A DNA stretch of 64,000 bases. Source: Hyphomicrobium_A sp963782555 (GTDB lineage Bacteria > Pseudomonadota > Alphaproteobacteria > Rhizobiales > Hyphomicrobiaceae). Within the stretch, counting starts at the first letter, position 1. Each line of letters starts with the position of its first letter. This document shows positions 18,515-26,509 of this stretch, in pieces. Location: contig CAWAKB010000005.1 of NCBI GenBank assembly GCA_963782555.1, forward strand, positions 992,001-1,056,000, given 5' to 3'. The notes under the pieces are model-generated. The model saw only the letters and a list, made by a program, of their open reading frames with translations, did no database searches and was not told where the DNA came from. The translations under genes were made by a program, and so were the position numbers.

Positions 18515-18645
18515 GGGTTCCCCTCGAGCGGTTGCTGCTCTCTTAGGAGGCCGACTATAGCGACCCCTGCCAGCGCGTCCTAGCCTCGCAGGCCGACGCT
18601 GCTTAACAAATGCACGATTCGCCCCAAAGCCGTCGCCGGCACCGC

Positions 18646-19008
18646 CTAGGCGGTGATGAGCACCTCGAAGCCTCCATGGATCATGCGCTTGGCATCAAAC
18701 GGCCAGTCCTTGGGGTCCTTCATCATCTTTGCGAGGCGCGGATCGGCTATCACCTGGGCGTTGATGCGATCACGGTCGGCCCGTGACTTAAAGACGATCC
18801 AGGAAAAGATCACCGTCTCACCCGGCTTCAGCTTTACGCTGCGCGGGAACGACGTGAGCTTCCCCACCTTGACGTCGTCGGCTACGCATTCGCAAACCTC
18901 CAGGGCGCCATACTCGCGCCAGATCTTGCCGGATTTCTGCGCCAAGCGGCGGTAGGCGGGCAGCTTCTTCTTCGGCACAGGGACCACAAATCCTTCAACG
19001 TAGCGCAT
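18646..19008 (-). CDS. DUF1428 family protein
   Basis: 120 aa from the ATG at 19008, preceded by GGAGGGTGGCG. The frame continues upstream but without a good site. The sequence MRYVEGFVVPVPKKKLPAYR...WREYGALEVCECVADDV...SWIVFKSRADRDRINA is the typical DUF1428 ferredoxin-like (dimeric alpha/beta barrel) fold. The function of the family is unknown. It is encoded between a PepSY-like secreted protein and feuPQ on the same strand. Confidence 0.88.
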   Translation of the reverse strand: MRYVEGFVVPVPKKKLPAYRRLAQKSGKIWREYGALEVCECVADDVKVGKLTSFPRSVKLKPGETVIFSWIVFKSRADRDRINAQVIADPRLAKMMKDPKDWPFDAKRMIHGGFEVLITA

Positions 19009-19093
19009 CGCCACCCTCCATCGGCTTGCACCGAGCGCCGGCATCGAGCCGGCGCTCTCACTATACTGGGGGACAATAGGAGAAGACAGAAGA

Positions 19094-19390
19094 TCAGGGC
19101 GCGAAGGGCGTGCGGGCATCGACCGTGTGATTCGACAGCCGGCCCTTGGCATCGCGGATCAGGAGACGATAGACGAAGCTGCCTTTTTCCTCGCAAAGCG
19201 TCGTCTTTACGATGTCGCCGGAAATCTTCTTTTCCGCCCGCCGCGCCAGCGTCTCGACGGTGGCAAGGCCTTGCTCGCGCACGATGGGGGCGGCAATCGA
19301 CCAGTCCTTGTAGCATCCGGCCGCCGCCGCGCGCTCCCACGGGAGCACGCCGGCGAGCAGCACGAAGGCGGCAACGGTGATTCGCAGCAT
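19094..19390 (-). CDS. small secreted PepSY-like protein
   Basis: 98 aa with a cleavable signal peptide (MLRITVAAFVLLAGVLPWERAAAA). The mature part has the PepSY pattern: an N-terminal helix (VREQGLATVETLARRAEKK), then two strands (GDIVKTTLCEEKGSFVYRLLIRD and GRLSNHTVDART). PepSY proteins inhibit periplasmic peptidases or modulate two-component kinases. Here the gene lies on the same strand, upstream of the feuP/feuQ region, with DUF1428 between. Confidence 0.75.
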   Translation of the reverse strand: MLRITVAAFVLLAGVLPWERAAAAGCYKDWSIAAPIVREQGLATVETLARRAEKKISGDIVKTTLCEEKGSFVYRLLIRDAKGRLSNHTVDARTPFAP

Positions 19391-19467
19391 GGGCGGCCTC
19401 GCTCAGCAACAATCGGCGCGACGCTAGCGGCCGACGCCTGAACTGCGGCTGAATGGCGCGATGCGCG

Positions 19468-20376
19468 CTAGAGCTTCATCGTCATCTCACGCTGTGCCAA
19501 CGGCTGGCTCACACGCACGCGGCCATAGATGGTCATGACCGTGCCGATGAGGCCCCCGACCGCCTGCACGGTCTCGACGATGTGCTCCCCCACCTGCTGC
19601 ACAAGGTCGCTGGTGATGTCGATGCCGATCACCGGCGCCAGCGCCGGCAGCACGGTCGAGAGCGCGGTGATGAGCGCACCCCAGATGGTCACTGAGTTGC
19701 CCCACCATTTCGTCGTGGGCGTGGTGGATGGAGTGGACGTCGAGGAAGTAGCCATGTCGGGGAATCCTTTCGCTTGGGTTGGAGTGGGGGGAATGGGGGC
19801 GGCTTGTGCCGTCGCGGCGATCGCGAGCGCGCGGGAAAGCGTGGCGTCGACGCGGGCGAGCCACCCGCGGCCGAAGCGCCAGAAGTGCGGCAGCGCGCGG
19901 TAGCGCTGGCGGCGCGCATCGGCGTAAGCGGTGAGCGTCTCCGCGATGGGGAGCCGCGCGATGGCAGCGAGCGTCAGCGGTCCGATCTCGCCGTCGACGT
20001 CGGTACCGACCGCGCGCTGCAGGATGCGGATCGCACCGGTGACGCCGTGGTTGACGGCCGCGTCGAAGTGAAAGAAGGCGAGCGCCGGGGCGAGCTGCGC
20101 ACACCCGGCCGGCGTCCAGTAGCGGGCGGCATAGATCGCACGCACCGTCGCATCGGGAATGCGCTTCAAGTCCTCTTTGAGAGCCGCATCGGCAGCAACG
20201 CCTTTCCAGGCGGCGTAGACGGCAAGCGTGATGCCGCGGTTGGTGGGCCCGCCCGGATCGTAGGGATCGTCGGTAAAGCCACCTTCCATCTCGAGCACGT
20301 GCGCAAGAGCGGATTCGAAGATGCCGCCGTCCTCGCTGCCAAAATGTGCTTCGCGTTCGGCCCTCAAGCCCTCCAC
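19468..20376 (-). CDS. phage-type endolysin (GH108 plus peptidoglycan-binding) fused in frame to a holin-like domain
   Basis: 302 aa from a GTG. Residues about 18-110 form a glycoside hydrolase 108 domain with the catalytic Glu in VLEMEGGFTDDPYDPGGPTNRGIT. Residues about 115-185 are a PG_binding_3 domain (RAVGTDVDGEIGPLTLAAI). After a Pro/Ala linker comes a holin-like part with a hydrophobic run (SVTIWGALITALSTVLPALAP) and a second weak membrane segment (AVGGLIGTVMTIYG). Lysozyme and holin are usually separate genes in alphaproteobacterial phages. An internal ATG at 19755 with its own ribosome site could also make the 95-aa holin alone. It is the lysis gene of the truncated head cluster. Confidence 0.85.
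   Translation of the reverse strand: MEGLRAEREAHFGSEDGGIFESALAHVLEMEGGFTDDPYDPGGPTNRGITLAVYAAWKGVAADAALKEDLKRIPDATVRAIYAARYWTPAGCAQLAPALAFFHFDAAVNHGVTGAIRILQRAVGTDVDGEIGPLTLAAIARLPIAETLTAYADARRQRYRALPHFWRFGRGWLARVDATLSRALAIAATAQAAPIPPTPTQAKGFPDMATSSTSTPSTTPTTKWWGNSVTIWGALITALSTVLPALAPVIGIDITSDLVQQVGEHIVETVQAVGGLIGTVMTIYGRVRVSQPLAQREMTMKL
19753..19770 (-). promoter_or_regulatory. internal ribosome-binding site and ATG for a possible free holin
   Basis: On the minus strand AAAGGA lies 9 bases before an ATG at 19755, in frame inside the endolysin gene, exactly where the holin-like part (MATSSTSTPSTT) begins. This suggests either dual-start synthesis or a recent fusion of two genes by loss of a stop. 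Confidence 0.5.
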
Positions 20377-20478
20377 TGGGTCGAGGCGGGCTTTCAGTGG
20401 CCCTTATCTCCAAGCGCGATCTCGCGCGCAGCCGCGTGCTACTCGTCGAGCACTTTCTGAACTTCGCCGAGGAAGTCC

Positions 20479-20712
20479 TCATGGTTCCTCGTCAATCCAA
20501 TAGTTTGGCGAGCATGAGAGCCAAATATCATTGAGTGCACGCTCGTCCAGGCTGCTGGCCAGCAATTTGGCTACGTAGGCCCGGACTGCAGACTTTTGCG
20601 CAGGATCGAGCAACCGGACCGCCTGCCGGATGAACTCCGGCATATCCTTTGCCCTTTCGTAACTTCCTTGCAGAAAAAGTCGGGTGAACCGCTTAAATTT
20701 TATTGGAGCCAT
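20479..20712 (-). CDS. small hypothetical protein, possibly immunity-like
   Basis: 77 aa, acidic C-terminus, mostly helical. It has a GGAGCAGGGTGC ribosome site before the ATG at 20712. The pattern LLDPAQKSAVRAYVAKLLASS...DIWLSCSPNYWIDEE loosely recalls, from memory, small contact-dependent-inhibition immunity proteins that end in LWxxxxxxYYxxD; this is weak. It lies between the prohead protease and the endolysin, where the major capsid gene would be expected. Codon use is less GC-rich than its neighbours. Confidence 0.6.
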   Translation of the reverse strand: MAPIKFKRFTRLFLQGSYERAKDMPEFIRQAVRLLDPAQKSAVRAYVAKLLASSLDERALNDIWLSCSPNYWIDEEP

Positions 20713-20782
20713 GCACCCTGCTCCGTGTCATCGTTGAAAGGGTATGCTGTAAAATCCTTCGTTCCTCGCTGGAGTCCGTTCG

Positions 20783-21313
20783 TTAGCTCGGCACATACCG
20801 TCGTTCGTCGAGTGCCCGCAGCATTCCGCGCGCTTCGGGCAGCAGCGGAAACGTCACCACCGAGATCTCCCACAGATCGACCTTCTCCAGGCGGCGCACG
20901 CCCGAGGCGCGGTCGCGGCGGCCTTTCACCGTGCGAAAGCCGATCGACAGCCCGTCGAGCGCGCCGGCGCGCATCAGCGCGTGCACCTCGCGCGCTTTTT
21001 CGACCTCCGGCATAAGGCGGCCCGTCGCGTAGAGCCCGCGCACGTCCTCTTTCAGCGAACTCCACACGCCGATCGGCTGATTGGCGTCGTGCTGGAACAG
21101 CATCTTGACGCCGGCCGGCCCGCGTTGGGCCAAGCTTTCTGAAAACGCGCCGGGCAGCACCACGTCGTGGCTCATGTCCTCTTTGTGAAAGAGGCTGGCG
21201 TAGCCTTCGAAGCTGCCGTCCACCTCGACCGCCTTCAGGTCGAGCGAGGTGAACTTGATCTCGTGCGCGGGCGCGCAAGCGATCACCGCCCGGGCCGGTA
21301 GCGGCTCGACCAT
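20783..21313 (-). CDS. HK97-family phage prohead protease
   Basis: 176 aa. It has the HK97 U35 protease fold: EVDGSFEGYASLFHKEDMSHDVVLPGAF, the catalytic His in KMLFQHDANQPIG, the Ser in ALDGLSIGFRTVKG, and the EISVVTFPLLPEA strand. The enzyme processes scaffold and capsid during head maturation. It lies downstream of the portal and its toxin/immunity-like insert. No capsid gene follows, which makes the protease without substrate in this window. RcGTA gene 4 is the closest positional analogue. Confidence 0.9.
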   Translation of the reverse strand: MVEPLPARAVIACAPAHEIKFTSLDLKAVEVDGSFEGYASLFHKEDMSHDVVLPGAFSESLAQRGPAGVKMLFQHDANQPIGVWSSLKEDVRGLYATGRLMPEVEKAREVHALMRAGALDGLSIGFRTVKGRRDRASGVRRLEKVDLWEISVVTFPLLPEARGMLRALDERRYVPS

Positions 21314-21369
21314 GCGTCATACTCCGGATTTTTGGGGCTCAACCAGCGCTCACCGCTATCCGTCTAACT

Positions 21370-21618
21370 TCAATCCGACGTGTGTGCGGCGTTCTTCCTG
21401 TACTCGGCATAGATAGCGATCTGCTCCCGGTCGAGCGCATAGTGCGCACGGTTGTCGTCAGGCAGCGGTCGCGGCGGTAGATGCTCCGGGCGGGGGTGTC
21501 CGATTAGCCAATCCAGAAAGTCTCTTTCGGCCAAGAAGCGCTCCCTCCCGCGCACGCGGACGATGCTGACGACGCCCTCGCAATAGATCTCGATCTTGAA
21601 TCTCGTATTGTCGCCCAT
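21370..21618 (-). CDS. small hypothetical protein in the portal-toxin cassette
   Basis: About 82 aa from the ATG at 21618 (MGDNTRFKIEIYCEG); an ATG at 21651 is also in frame. An N-terminal beta-rich part (VVSIVRVRGRERFLAERDFLDWL) and a charged C-terminus (REQIAIYAEYRKNAAHTSD) can be seen. I do not recognise the family. It lies between the immunity-like gene and the prohead protease, on the same strand, so it may be a second immunity or accessory protein of the cassette. Confidence 0.55.
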   Translation of the reverse strand: MGDNTRFKIEIYCEGVVSIVRVRGRERFLAERDFLDWLIGHPRPEHLPPRPLPDDNRAHYALDREQIAIYAEYRKNAAHTSD

Positions 21619-21705
21619 GCCAGATTTCGCGCACGCCTCAGTCGCACCCATCCCTTTCCAGCTCGCCCCGTACCGGCGCCCAGCGCCAACGCGATCTCGC
21701 GCGGC

Positions 21706-22086
21706 TCAGCTCGTATCCGTATCAAGAACCCGGCGCGTCACGAACCACAGATACTCCCACGGGGGATCGCCCCCGCCGCCATCCTGCCACTCAGCGACGA
21801 TCGCGTCGGCGATCGCATCGGCAGTTGAGCCGTACTGCGTCTGCTCCATCCATCGCGACTTCGCACCTTTAGGGCTGTGGCGAACCGGCACCGCCCCGGC
21901 CTTCAGCAGACCCAATACGCACAGTCGAACAAATTCAGAGAGATCGGCGCCGGTGAAGCCAAAGCTGTCGCCAGCAGGCACGATATGCCACAGGCTCTCG
22001 CCATCCCCGTCGATCTCGTAGGGGAGCGTTTCGATAAAATCGGCCACCGTATCGCCCAGAGGCCTTTTCCGTTGGAGGTCAATCAT
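21706..22086 (-). CDS. putative immunity protein overlapping the portal-toxin gene
   Basis: 126 aa, acidic. Its start overlaps the last 8 bases of the portal gene, so it should be translated by coupling. The N-terminus (LGDTVADFIETLPYEIDGDGESLWHIVPAGDSFGFTGADL) and C-terminus (DAIADAIVAEWQDGGGGDPPWEYLWFVTRR) contain a tryptophan-rich pattern seen in small orphan proteins beside phage-borne toxins of alphaproteobacteria (recalled, not searched). It has no signal or membrane segment, as expected for a cytoplasmic immunity protein. The immunity role is inferred from overlap, size, acidity and position. Confidence 0.62.
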   Translation of the reverse strand: MIDLQRKRPLGDTVADFIETLPYEIDGDGESLWHIVPAGDSFGFTGADLSEFVRLCVLGLLKAGAVPVRHSPKGAKSRWMEQTQYGSTADAIADAIVAEWQDGGGGDPPWEYLWFVTRRVLDTDTS

Positions 22087-23956
22087 CGCTATGTATCCGC
22101 GTTCCCGATTTCAAAAGGGGGTGGCCCAAGCTGTCGATAATGTCGATCGTAAGCCCGTGCGGATCGCTCCGGCGAATTCCGATGGTCGTTCCATCGGAGC
22201 GCTTGTACCAGACCCCCTTGTAACGCGGAGGCGTATCTATTTCGGTTGCTCCCTTTGCCAGCCCGCGTAGCAAGCGATCAAATTCGTCCCCTGTCACGGT
22301 CCGGACATCATCCCCCGCACCTTTGCTGCGCGTCCCAATCAATTCGCCTCCGATCGTACAAACATCGTCGGTCGTTGGCTCCGCATCGGGCCGCGGCCTC
22401 CCGCCTGAAATCTCAGCAAGGCGCGCTTCAGCTTCCCGCGCCTCCGCTTCAGCCGCAGAGATTGTCCCTTCGACGGTGCTGCTCAGACTGGGCGTCGGTT
22501 TCCAATTTGGGTCGCGGGCCCTGACCTGCTCCAACATGTTGCGAGCCGATGCCTCGGCGACGGCCAACCTCACCTCTTGGGCCGGAGTTGCCTCGGGAAA
22601 GCGCGCAAGAATCGCCGATCGTGCGCCGCGGCCTCCGCCGGCCTGAGCGACGCGTACACGGCCCGATGAACTCGAGCCACCGCCGCCCCCACCGCCGTCC
22701 GTCCACTGCCCGCCGTCGCTCGATCCCGCCGGCACGCGCGGCTGATCGGGACTGAACTTGACGTTGGCGTCGCCAGCGCCGGCAGCATCCACCGGCCCGT
22801 AGCCCACCGCCGCGCGCTTCTCGTTCGCCGTCAGGAACGTCGCCGCATTGAGCCTGGCCCACAGCGCCTCGCGCTCGGCCGAAAGTCCCTCGACCTGGTC
22901 GAGGTCAGGGCGCAGCTCCACGCCGCCGCCGTACGCGGGCGCCAGCCAGCCCGAGACCGCTTTCGTCATGCGCGCGATCAGCGGCAGCACGGTCGCCCGC
23001 CAGAACGCGCGTTGCGCCTCCTGGTAGTTCGAGTAGGTATTGTCACCGGGGATGCCGAGCAGCATCGGCGGTACGCCCAAGGCCAGCGCGATCTCGCGCG
23101 CTGAAGCGTTCTTCGCCTCGACGAAGTCCATGTCCTTCGGCGACAGCGACAACGGCTTCCAGTCGAGCCCGCCTTCCAAGAGCAGCGGCCGCCCGGCGTT
23201 CTTGGCGCCCTGGAAGCCCTGCTCGAGCTCGGAGCGCAGGCGGGAAAACTGCTCGCCCGTCAGGTTGCCGCTTTTGGCCGCGTAGACCAGCGCGCCCGAG
23301 GGCCGCGCCGCGTTGTCGAGCAGCGCCTTGTTCCAGGAGCCGGCCGCGTTGTGGATGTCGATCGCCTTGGCGGCGGCCTCGATCGGGCTCATGCCGTAGT
23401 GGTCGTTGACGGGATGGAAGAGGCGCACGTGCAGGATGGGGCGCACGCCGGCCACCGGCTCTGCCTCGAAGCGCACCGAGCGGCCGCCGGCCGAATATTC
23501 GAATGCCTCCGGCCAGCCGTCGGGGCCGGGGATCACCTTCATGCGGTCGGGGCGCAAGACGTGCAATTCCCGCAAGCGGCCGCTCAAGCCCACCGCTTCG
23601 ACATAGGTGTTGCCGGCGACCAGCAGGAAGCCGTACCAGGCCTCCAGGAAGTCGGCCGCCGTCTGATCGGGCGAGGGATGCGCGATGAGATCCAAGAGCG
23701 GGTGCTCGTCGATCTCGTTGTCGCCCTCGTACAGCAAGAGCGGAACGCTTGCCGCCGCCTCCGCGATCATGCGAACTGAGCGATAGACGATCGCGTTCTG
23801 CATGAAACCTTCGCGCGCGAAGGCGGCGTAGTCGCGCGGCGCCCACACCGGCTGGCCCAGCGGCTCCCACGCGATGAGCGGGCCCACCGCGCTCGCCTTG
23901 GTGTCGGCGGCGCGGCCGGGCAACAGCCGGCTCACCGCATCGAGGATGCGCGACAT
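22079..23956 (-). CDS. HK97-type phage portal protein with a C-terminal toxin-like extension
   Basis: 625 aa against about 400 for a normal portal of this family. Residues 1-400 are a complete Phage_portal protein (ARPSGALVYAAKSG, then SAREIALALGVPPMLLGIPGDNTYSNYQEA). After it come the linker DQPRVPAGSSDGGQWTDGG and a poly-Gly run (404-427), a helical region (about 440-520) and a compact C-terminal domain (about 545-625) with GVWYKRSDGTTIGIRRSD...GLTIDIID. The pattern W-x(4)-DG-x(3)-G-x-R-x-S...TID resembles C-termini of polymorphic or CDI toxins. The stop overlaps the next small gene by 8 bases. The portal function is secure; the toxin function is inferred. Confidence 0.87.
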   Translation of the reverse strand: MSRILDAVSRLLPGRAADTKASAVGPLIAWEPLGQPVWAPRDYAAFAREGFMQNAIVYRSVRMIAEAAASVPLLLYEGDNEIDEHPLLDLIAHPSPDQTAADFLEAWYGFLLVAGNTYVEAVGLSGRLRELHVLRPDRMKVIPGPDGWPEAFEYSAGGRSVRFEAEPVAGVRPILHVRLFHPVNDHYGMSPIEAAAKAIDIHNAAGSWNKALLDNAARPSGALVYAAKSGNLTGEQFSRLRSELEQGFQGAKNAGRPLLLEGGLDWKPLSLSPKDMDFVEAKNASAREIALALGVPPMLLGIPGDNTYSNYQEAQRAFWRATVLPLIARMTKAVSGWLAPAYGGGVELRPDLDQVEGLSAEREALWARLNAATFLTANEKRAAVGYGPVDAAGAGDANVKFSPDQPRVPAGSSDGGQWTDGGGGGGGSSSSGRVRVAQAGGGRGARSAILARFPEATPAQEVRLAVAEASARNMLEQVRARDPNWKPTPSLSSTVEGTISAAEAEAREAEARLAEISGGRPRPDAEPTTDDVCTIGGELIGTRSKGAGDDVRTVTGDEFDRLLRGLAKGATEIDTPPRYKGVWYKRSDGTTIGIRRSDPHGLTIDIIDSLGHPLLKSGTRIHSDD

Positions 23957-23995
23957 GCGTGGTCCTTGTGTCGTACGTGGAGGTCAGCCCAACAG

Positions 23996-24133
23996 TGTCA
24001 TCCTCGGGCTTGTCCCGAGGACCCAGCTCTTGGCTCGTTCCGCAGATGATGGATTATGGCGAGCATGACGCTCGTGTCTTGATGCGCGCAGTGGATCGAT
24101 GGGTGGGTCCTCGGGACAAGCCCGAGGATGACA
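23996..24133. repeat. inverted-repeat intergenic element with perfect 30-bp arms
   Basis: The left arm 23996-24025 and right arm 24104-24133 are exact reverse complements (30 of 30). Each arm contains an inner palindrome around CCTCGGGCTTGTCCCGAGG. The 78 bases between are unrelated. The arm sequence belongs to a well-known class of dispersed rhizobial and alphaproteobacterial intergenic palindromes that often yield spurious ORFs ending in VLGTSPRMT. Here the element lies between the terminase and portal genes of the phage-like cluster. Confidence 0.88.
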
Positions 24134-24155
24134 ATTGAAAACGCGGTGCCTCAAT

Positions 24156-25563
24156 TCACAGCCGTCGGATGCTGGCGCGGCCACCCGCGCCGACCATCAA
24201 ATCGGTCAACGCCCAAACCAGCGCGTCGAGCCGGTCGGGGCTGCGGCCCCGGCTCAGTCCGTCGGCGCCGAAGGCGCACATCTGGTCCTCCAGCGCCGCG
24301 AACGTGCCGACGTGCGCCACGCGGCCTTGCGCGTAGAGCGCCGCGATGGGCTCCGCCCGCAGCCACTTGCCGCGCGTGGCCCGCACCTGGCGCACGGCCA
24401 CGTTTGGATCGATCTGGCGCAGCACGGTGACGACAAGGTCGCCGCCCTGGTTGACCTCGGCCACCACGCGGTCGGCCAGGGTGTCGTGATAGGCCGCCAC
24501 CGCCGCGCGCGCCCACACGGTCGGCTCGCGCCCCTGCAGCGTGCGATCGTCGACGACGTAGGCGCGCCCGTCGGGGCCGAGCCCGGCGACGACAATCCCG
24601 CACGCGTCCGACGCCGCCGTCGCCGTCACCGGCGGATCGACCGCCACCACGATCGTTGCCAGCTCCGGCGCGTGCGTGACGCGGTGCGCGTCGATCCAGT
24701 CGCGCCGCCACAGCGCGCCCGAGGTGTCGTCGACGAGCTCACCCAAAAGCTCCTGCCGCCCCAGCGCCGAGCCCGCATAGCGCCGCGTCATCTCGGCGAT
24801 GAAGGTCGGCGCCAGATTGGCGGCGTTGTCGGCGGGTGCCGTGCGCGTCACTACCGTGCCGGCGTCGGCGAGCAATTTCTTCAAAAGCGGGATCGGCCGC
24901 GGCGTCGTGGTGGCGGACCATCTGCGGCTGCGTCCCGAGCCGCAGCGCGAATTGCAGCATGTCCCAGGTTCGTTGCGGATGCCGCCACTTGGCGACCTCA
25001 TCGCACCAGGCGGCGTCGAACTGCGGCCCGCGCAGGCCGTCGGGATCTTCCGCCGAGAACATCTGCGCGATCGCCCCCGACGCCCACGTGAGCTGTCCCT
25101 TCGACGGCTCGAAGCGCGGGCGCTCTTTGCTCGGGTGCACCGACAGCAATCCCGACACACCCTCGACCATCACGCGGCGCCCATCGTTGATGGTCTCGCC
25201 CACGAGCGCGATGCGCCGCGCCGCGATTGTCCCGAGCGGCGCTTGTCCCAGCGCCTTGGCGCGTACCCATTCGGCGCCGGCGCGCGTTTTTCCCGCGCCG
25301 CGCCCGCCCATGACGAGCCACACCCGCCATGGCTCGCCGCTCTCCATCGTCTGCGGCGGCAGCTGGTCGGGCCGCGCCCACAAGGGCCAATAGGAGAGAA
25401 TCTCGGCAAGCTGGCGGTCATCGAGCTCACTTAGATCCTGCTTCAGCGTTCCGGCGCGTCTGGATGCGCTCAAAGCGCTCGATAATTTCTCTATGAAGTC
25501 GCTCGGCTTCATCGGCGGCAGCGGCAGGCTCGGCGCCCTCTGGCCTTTGCTTCTCGTCACCAT
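24156..25563 (-). pseudogene. phage/GTA-type terminase large subunit, one frameshift
   Basis: The N-terminal half (from ATG 25563, or MKPSDF at 25512) carries ARPDQLPP, Walker A MGGRGAGKTRAGAEW (residues about 85-99) and a Walker-B-like segment FDAAWCDEVAKW. After ALRLGTQPQMV the frame breaks at about 24915. The adjacent frame continues ATTTPRPIPLLKKLLAD and the RNase-H-like nuclease domain with VVAVDPPVTATAASDACGI, ending at 24156. One extra C in GTCCGCC accounts for it. The family is the gp2-type terminase of RcGTA and similar phages, which packages DNA into heads. The small subunit gene overlaps upstream. Confidence 0.82.
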
Positions 25564-25927
25564 TCGCGACCGTCGCCATTACCTTGCTCAAGCCCGCGAT
25601 CATCGCCGCCACCGATTTGCCGATGCGCTCGAAGTCCTCGCCACTGAGGTTGCCCTCTGCCATGTTCTTCTCCGTCCGCGCGAGCATGCTGCCGATCGTG
25701 TCGTAGAACCGGCGCACCAGCCGCGCTTGCGATCGGGCCGTCATCGGGCGGAACGACGGAGACGCGCGTCCCATGAGCTGCGACCGCGATGGCCAGCCGT
25801 GGATGCGCGCGAGCTTGGACACCGTCGTGGCCGCGATGCCGTAGCGCGCGCCGATCTCGGCTAGCGTCAGCTCGCACGCCTGGTGGAGACACTTGATCTC
25901 CGCCACAGCTGCTTGGGAGAGCGCCAT
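25427..25927 (-). CDS. phage terminase small subunit-like protein
   Basis: 166 aa. An N-terminal helix-turn-helix (TLAEIGARYGIAATTVSKLARIHGWPSRS) is followed by long helices (ARLVRRFYDTIGSMLARTEKNM) and a charged coiled-coil tail. This matches the small terminase/GTA gp1 type that recognises DNA and stimulates the large subunit. The gene overlaps the large subunit start and is the first gene of the leftward cluster. Confidence 0.75.
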   Translation of the reverse strand: MALSQAAVAEIKCLHQACELTLAEIGARYGIAATTVSKLARIHGWPSRSQLMGRASPSFRPMTARSQARLVRRFYDTIGSMLARTEKNMAEGNLSGEDFERIGKSVAAMIAGLSKVMATVANGDEKQRPEGAEPAAAADEAERLHREIIERFERIQTRRNAEAGSK

Positions 25928-26323
25928 GTCGTCGTGCCGGATGTGGATTTTGAAGAGGCTTTTGAAAGTATCGGGGCCGGCTTGGCCCGGCCCACTCGCG
26001 CAACTGTCGCGTTATACAGAAACCCTACTGGAGAAGCGTCACGCTGTCAAGAATAAATCTTCGCTCGTCGCAATTTTTTCTGCGTCAATTATATGAACTA
26101 CTGAAAAACAGAACAGTCTATCAGGCATCCGGACCCCGGGGATAAGTATTTCGATGCCGCGTCGTCCCCCTCGTCAGATTTGCGACATTGGCGGCGGCGC
26201 GCGCCCCACCGGCTTCGTCGTTCCCCGGCGGATATAGCGTGTTTGCAGGCCTTTCCCGGATCGGCACGCGGCTTGCTCCCATCGCCCGCGAGAGCAATGA
26301 TCCAACGGCAATGGAGCGCCGCG
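25928..26323. other. non-coding region with an AT-rich patch
   Basis: No supported gene. An AT-rich stretch at about 26036-26135 (with runs such as AATTTTTTC and AATTATATG) stands out against the GC-rich surroundings. It could hold the promoter of the leftward terminase cluster and a promoter for the rightward fragment that starts at 26324. No tRNA or attachment-site repeat was recognised. Confidence 0.5.
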
Positions 26324-26509
26324 ATGACCTATCACGATCACCTCCTGAAGCTGGCCGTGGTCGTCTACCGCTTGGGCGAGGATGACGTCGACGCCCTGCT
26401 GGCCTCCTTTGCGCGCGACCAGATCCGCGACGGCCATCGCCTCGGCGGGGTGGTCCAGCACAGCGCGCCCGGCAACGGCCGGTCTAGACGGAAAGCTGCG
26501 GTGCACCTC
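26324..26509 (+). pseudogene. N-terminal fragment of a DUF2478-like protein
   Basis: ATG at 26324 with GGAGC upstream. The 60 codons read LLKLAVVVYRLGEDDVDALLASFARDQ and HRLGGVVQHSAPG, which matches the first strand, helix and second strand of DUF2478 proteins (small P-loop-like proteins often beside molybdate transport genes; recalled). The rest of the family, about 110 residues, is missing. The frame runs without a stop straight into the cytochrome gene. It is probably a deletion remnant. Confidence 0.4.

Noticed and set aside
20420..23110. Short echoes of the portal segment AREIALALG near 20430 and 21700
   Set aside because: They centre on the GC-rich near-palindrome GCGCGATCTCGCGCG, which can recur by chance; similarity ends within about 25 bases and no longer duplication is seen.
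23984..24184. 66-codon open frame over the inverted repeat
   Set aside because: The sequence (CHPRACPEDP, VLGTSPRMT) is the well-known spurious translation of this repeat type.
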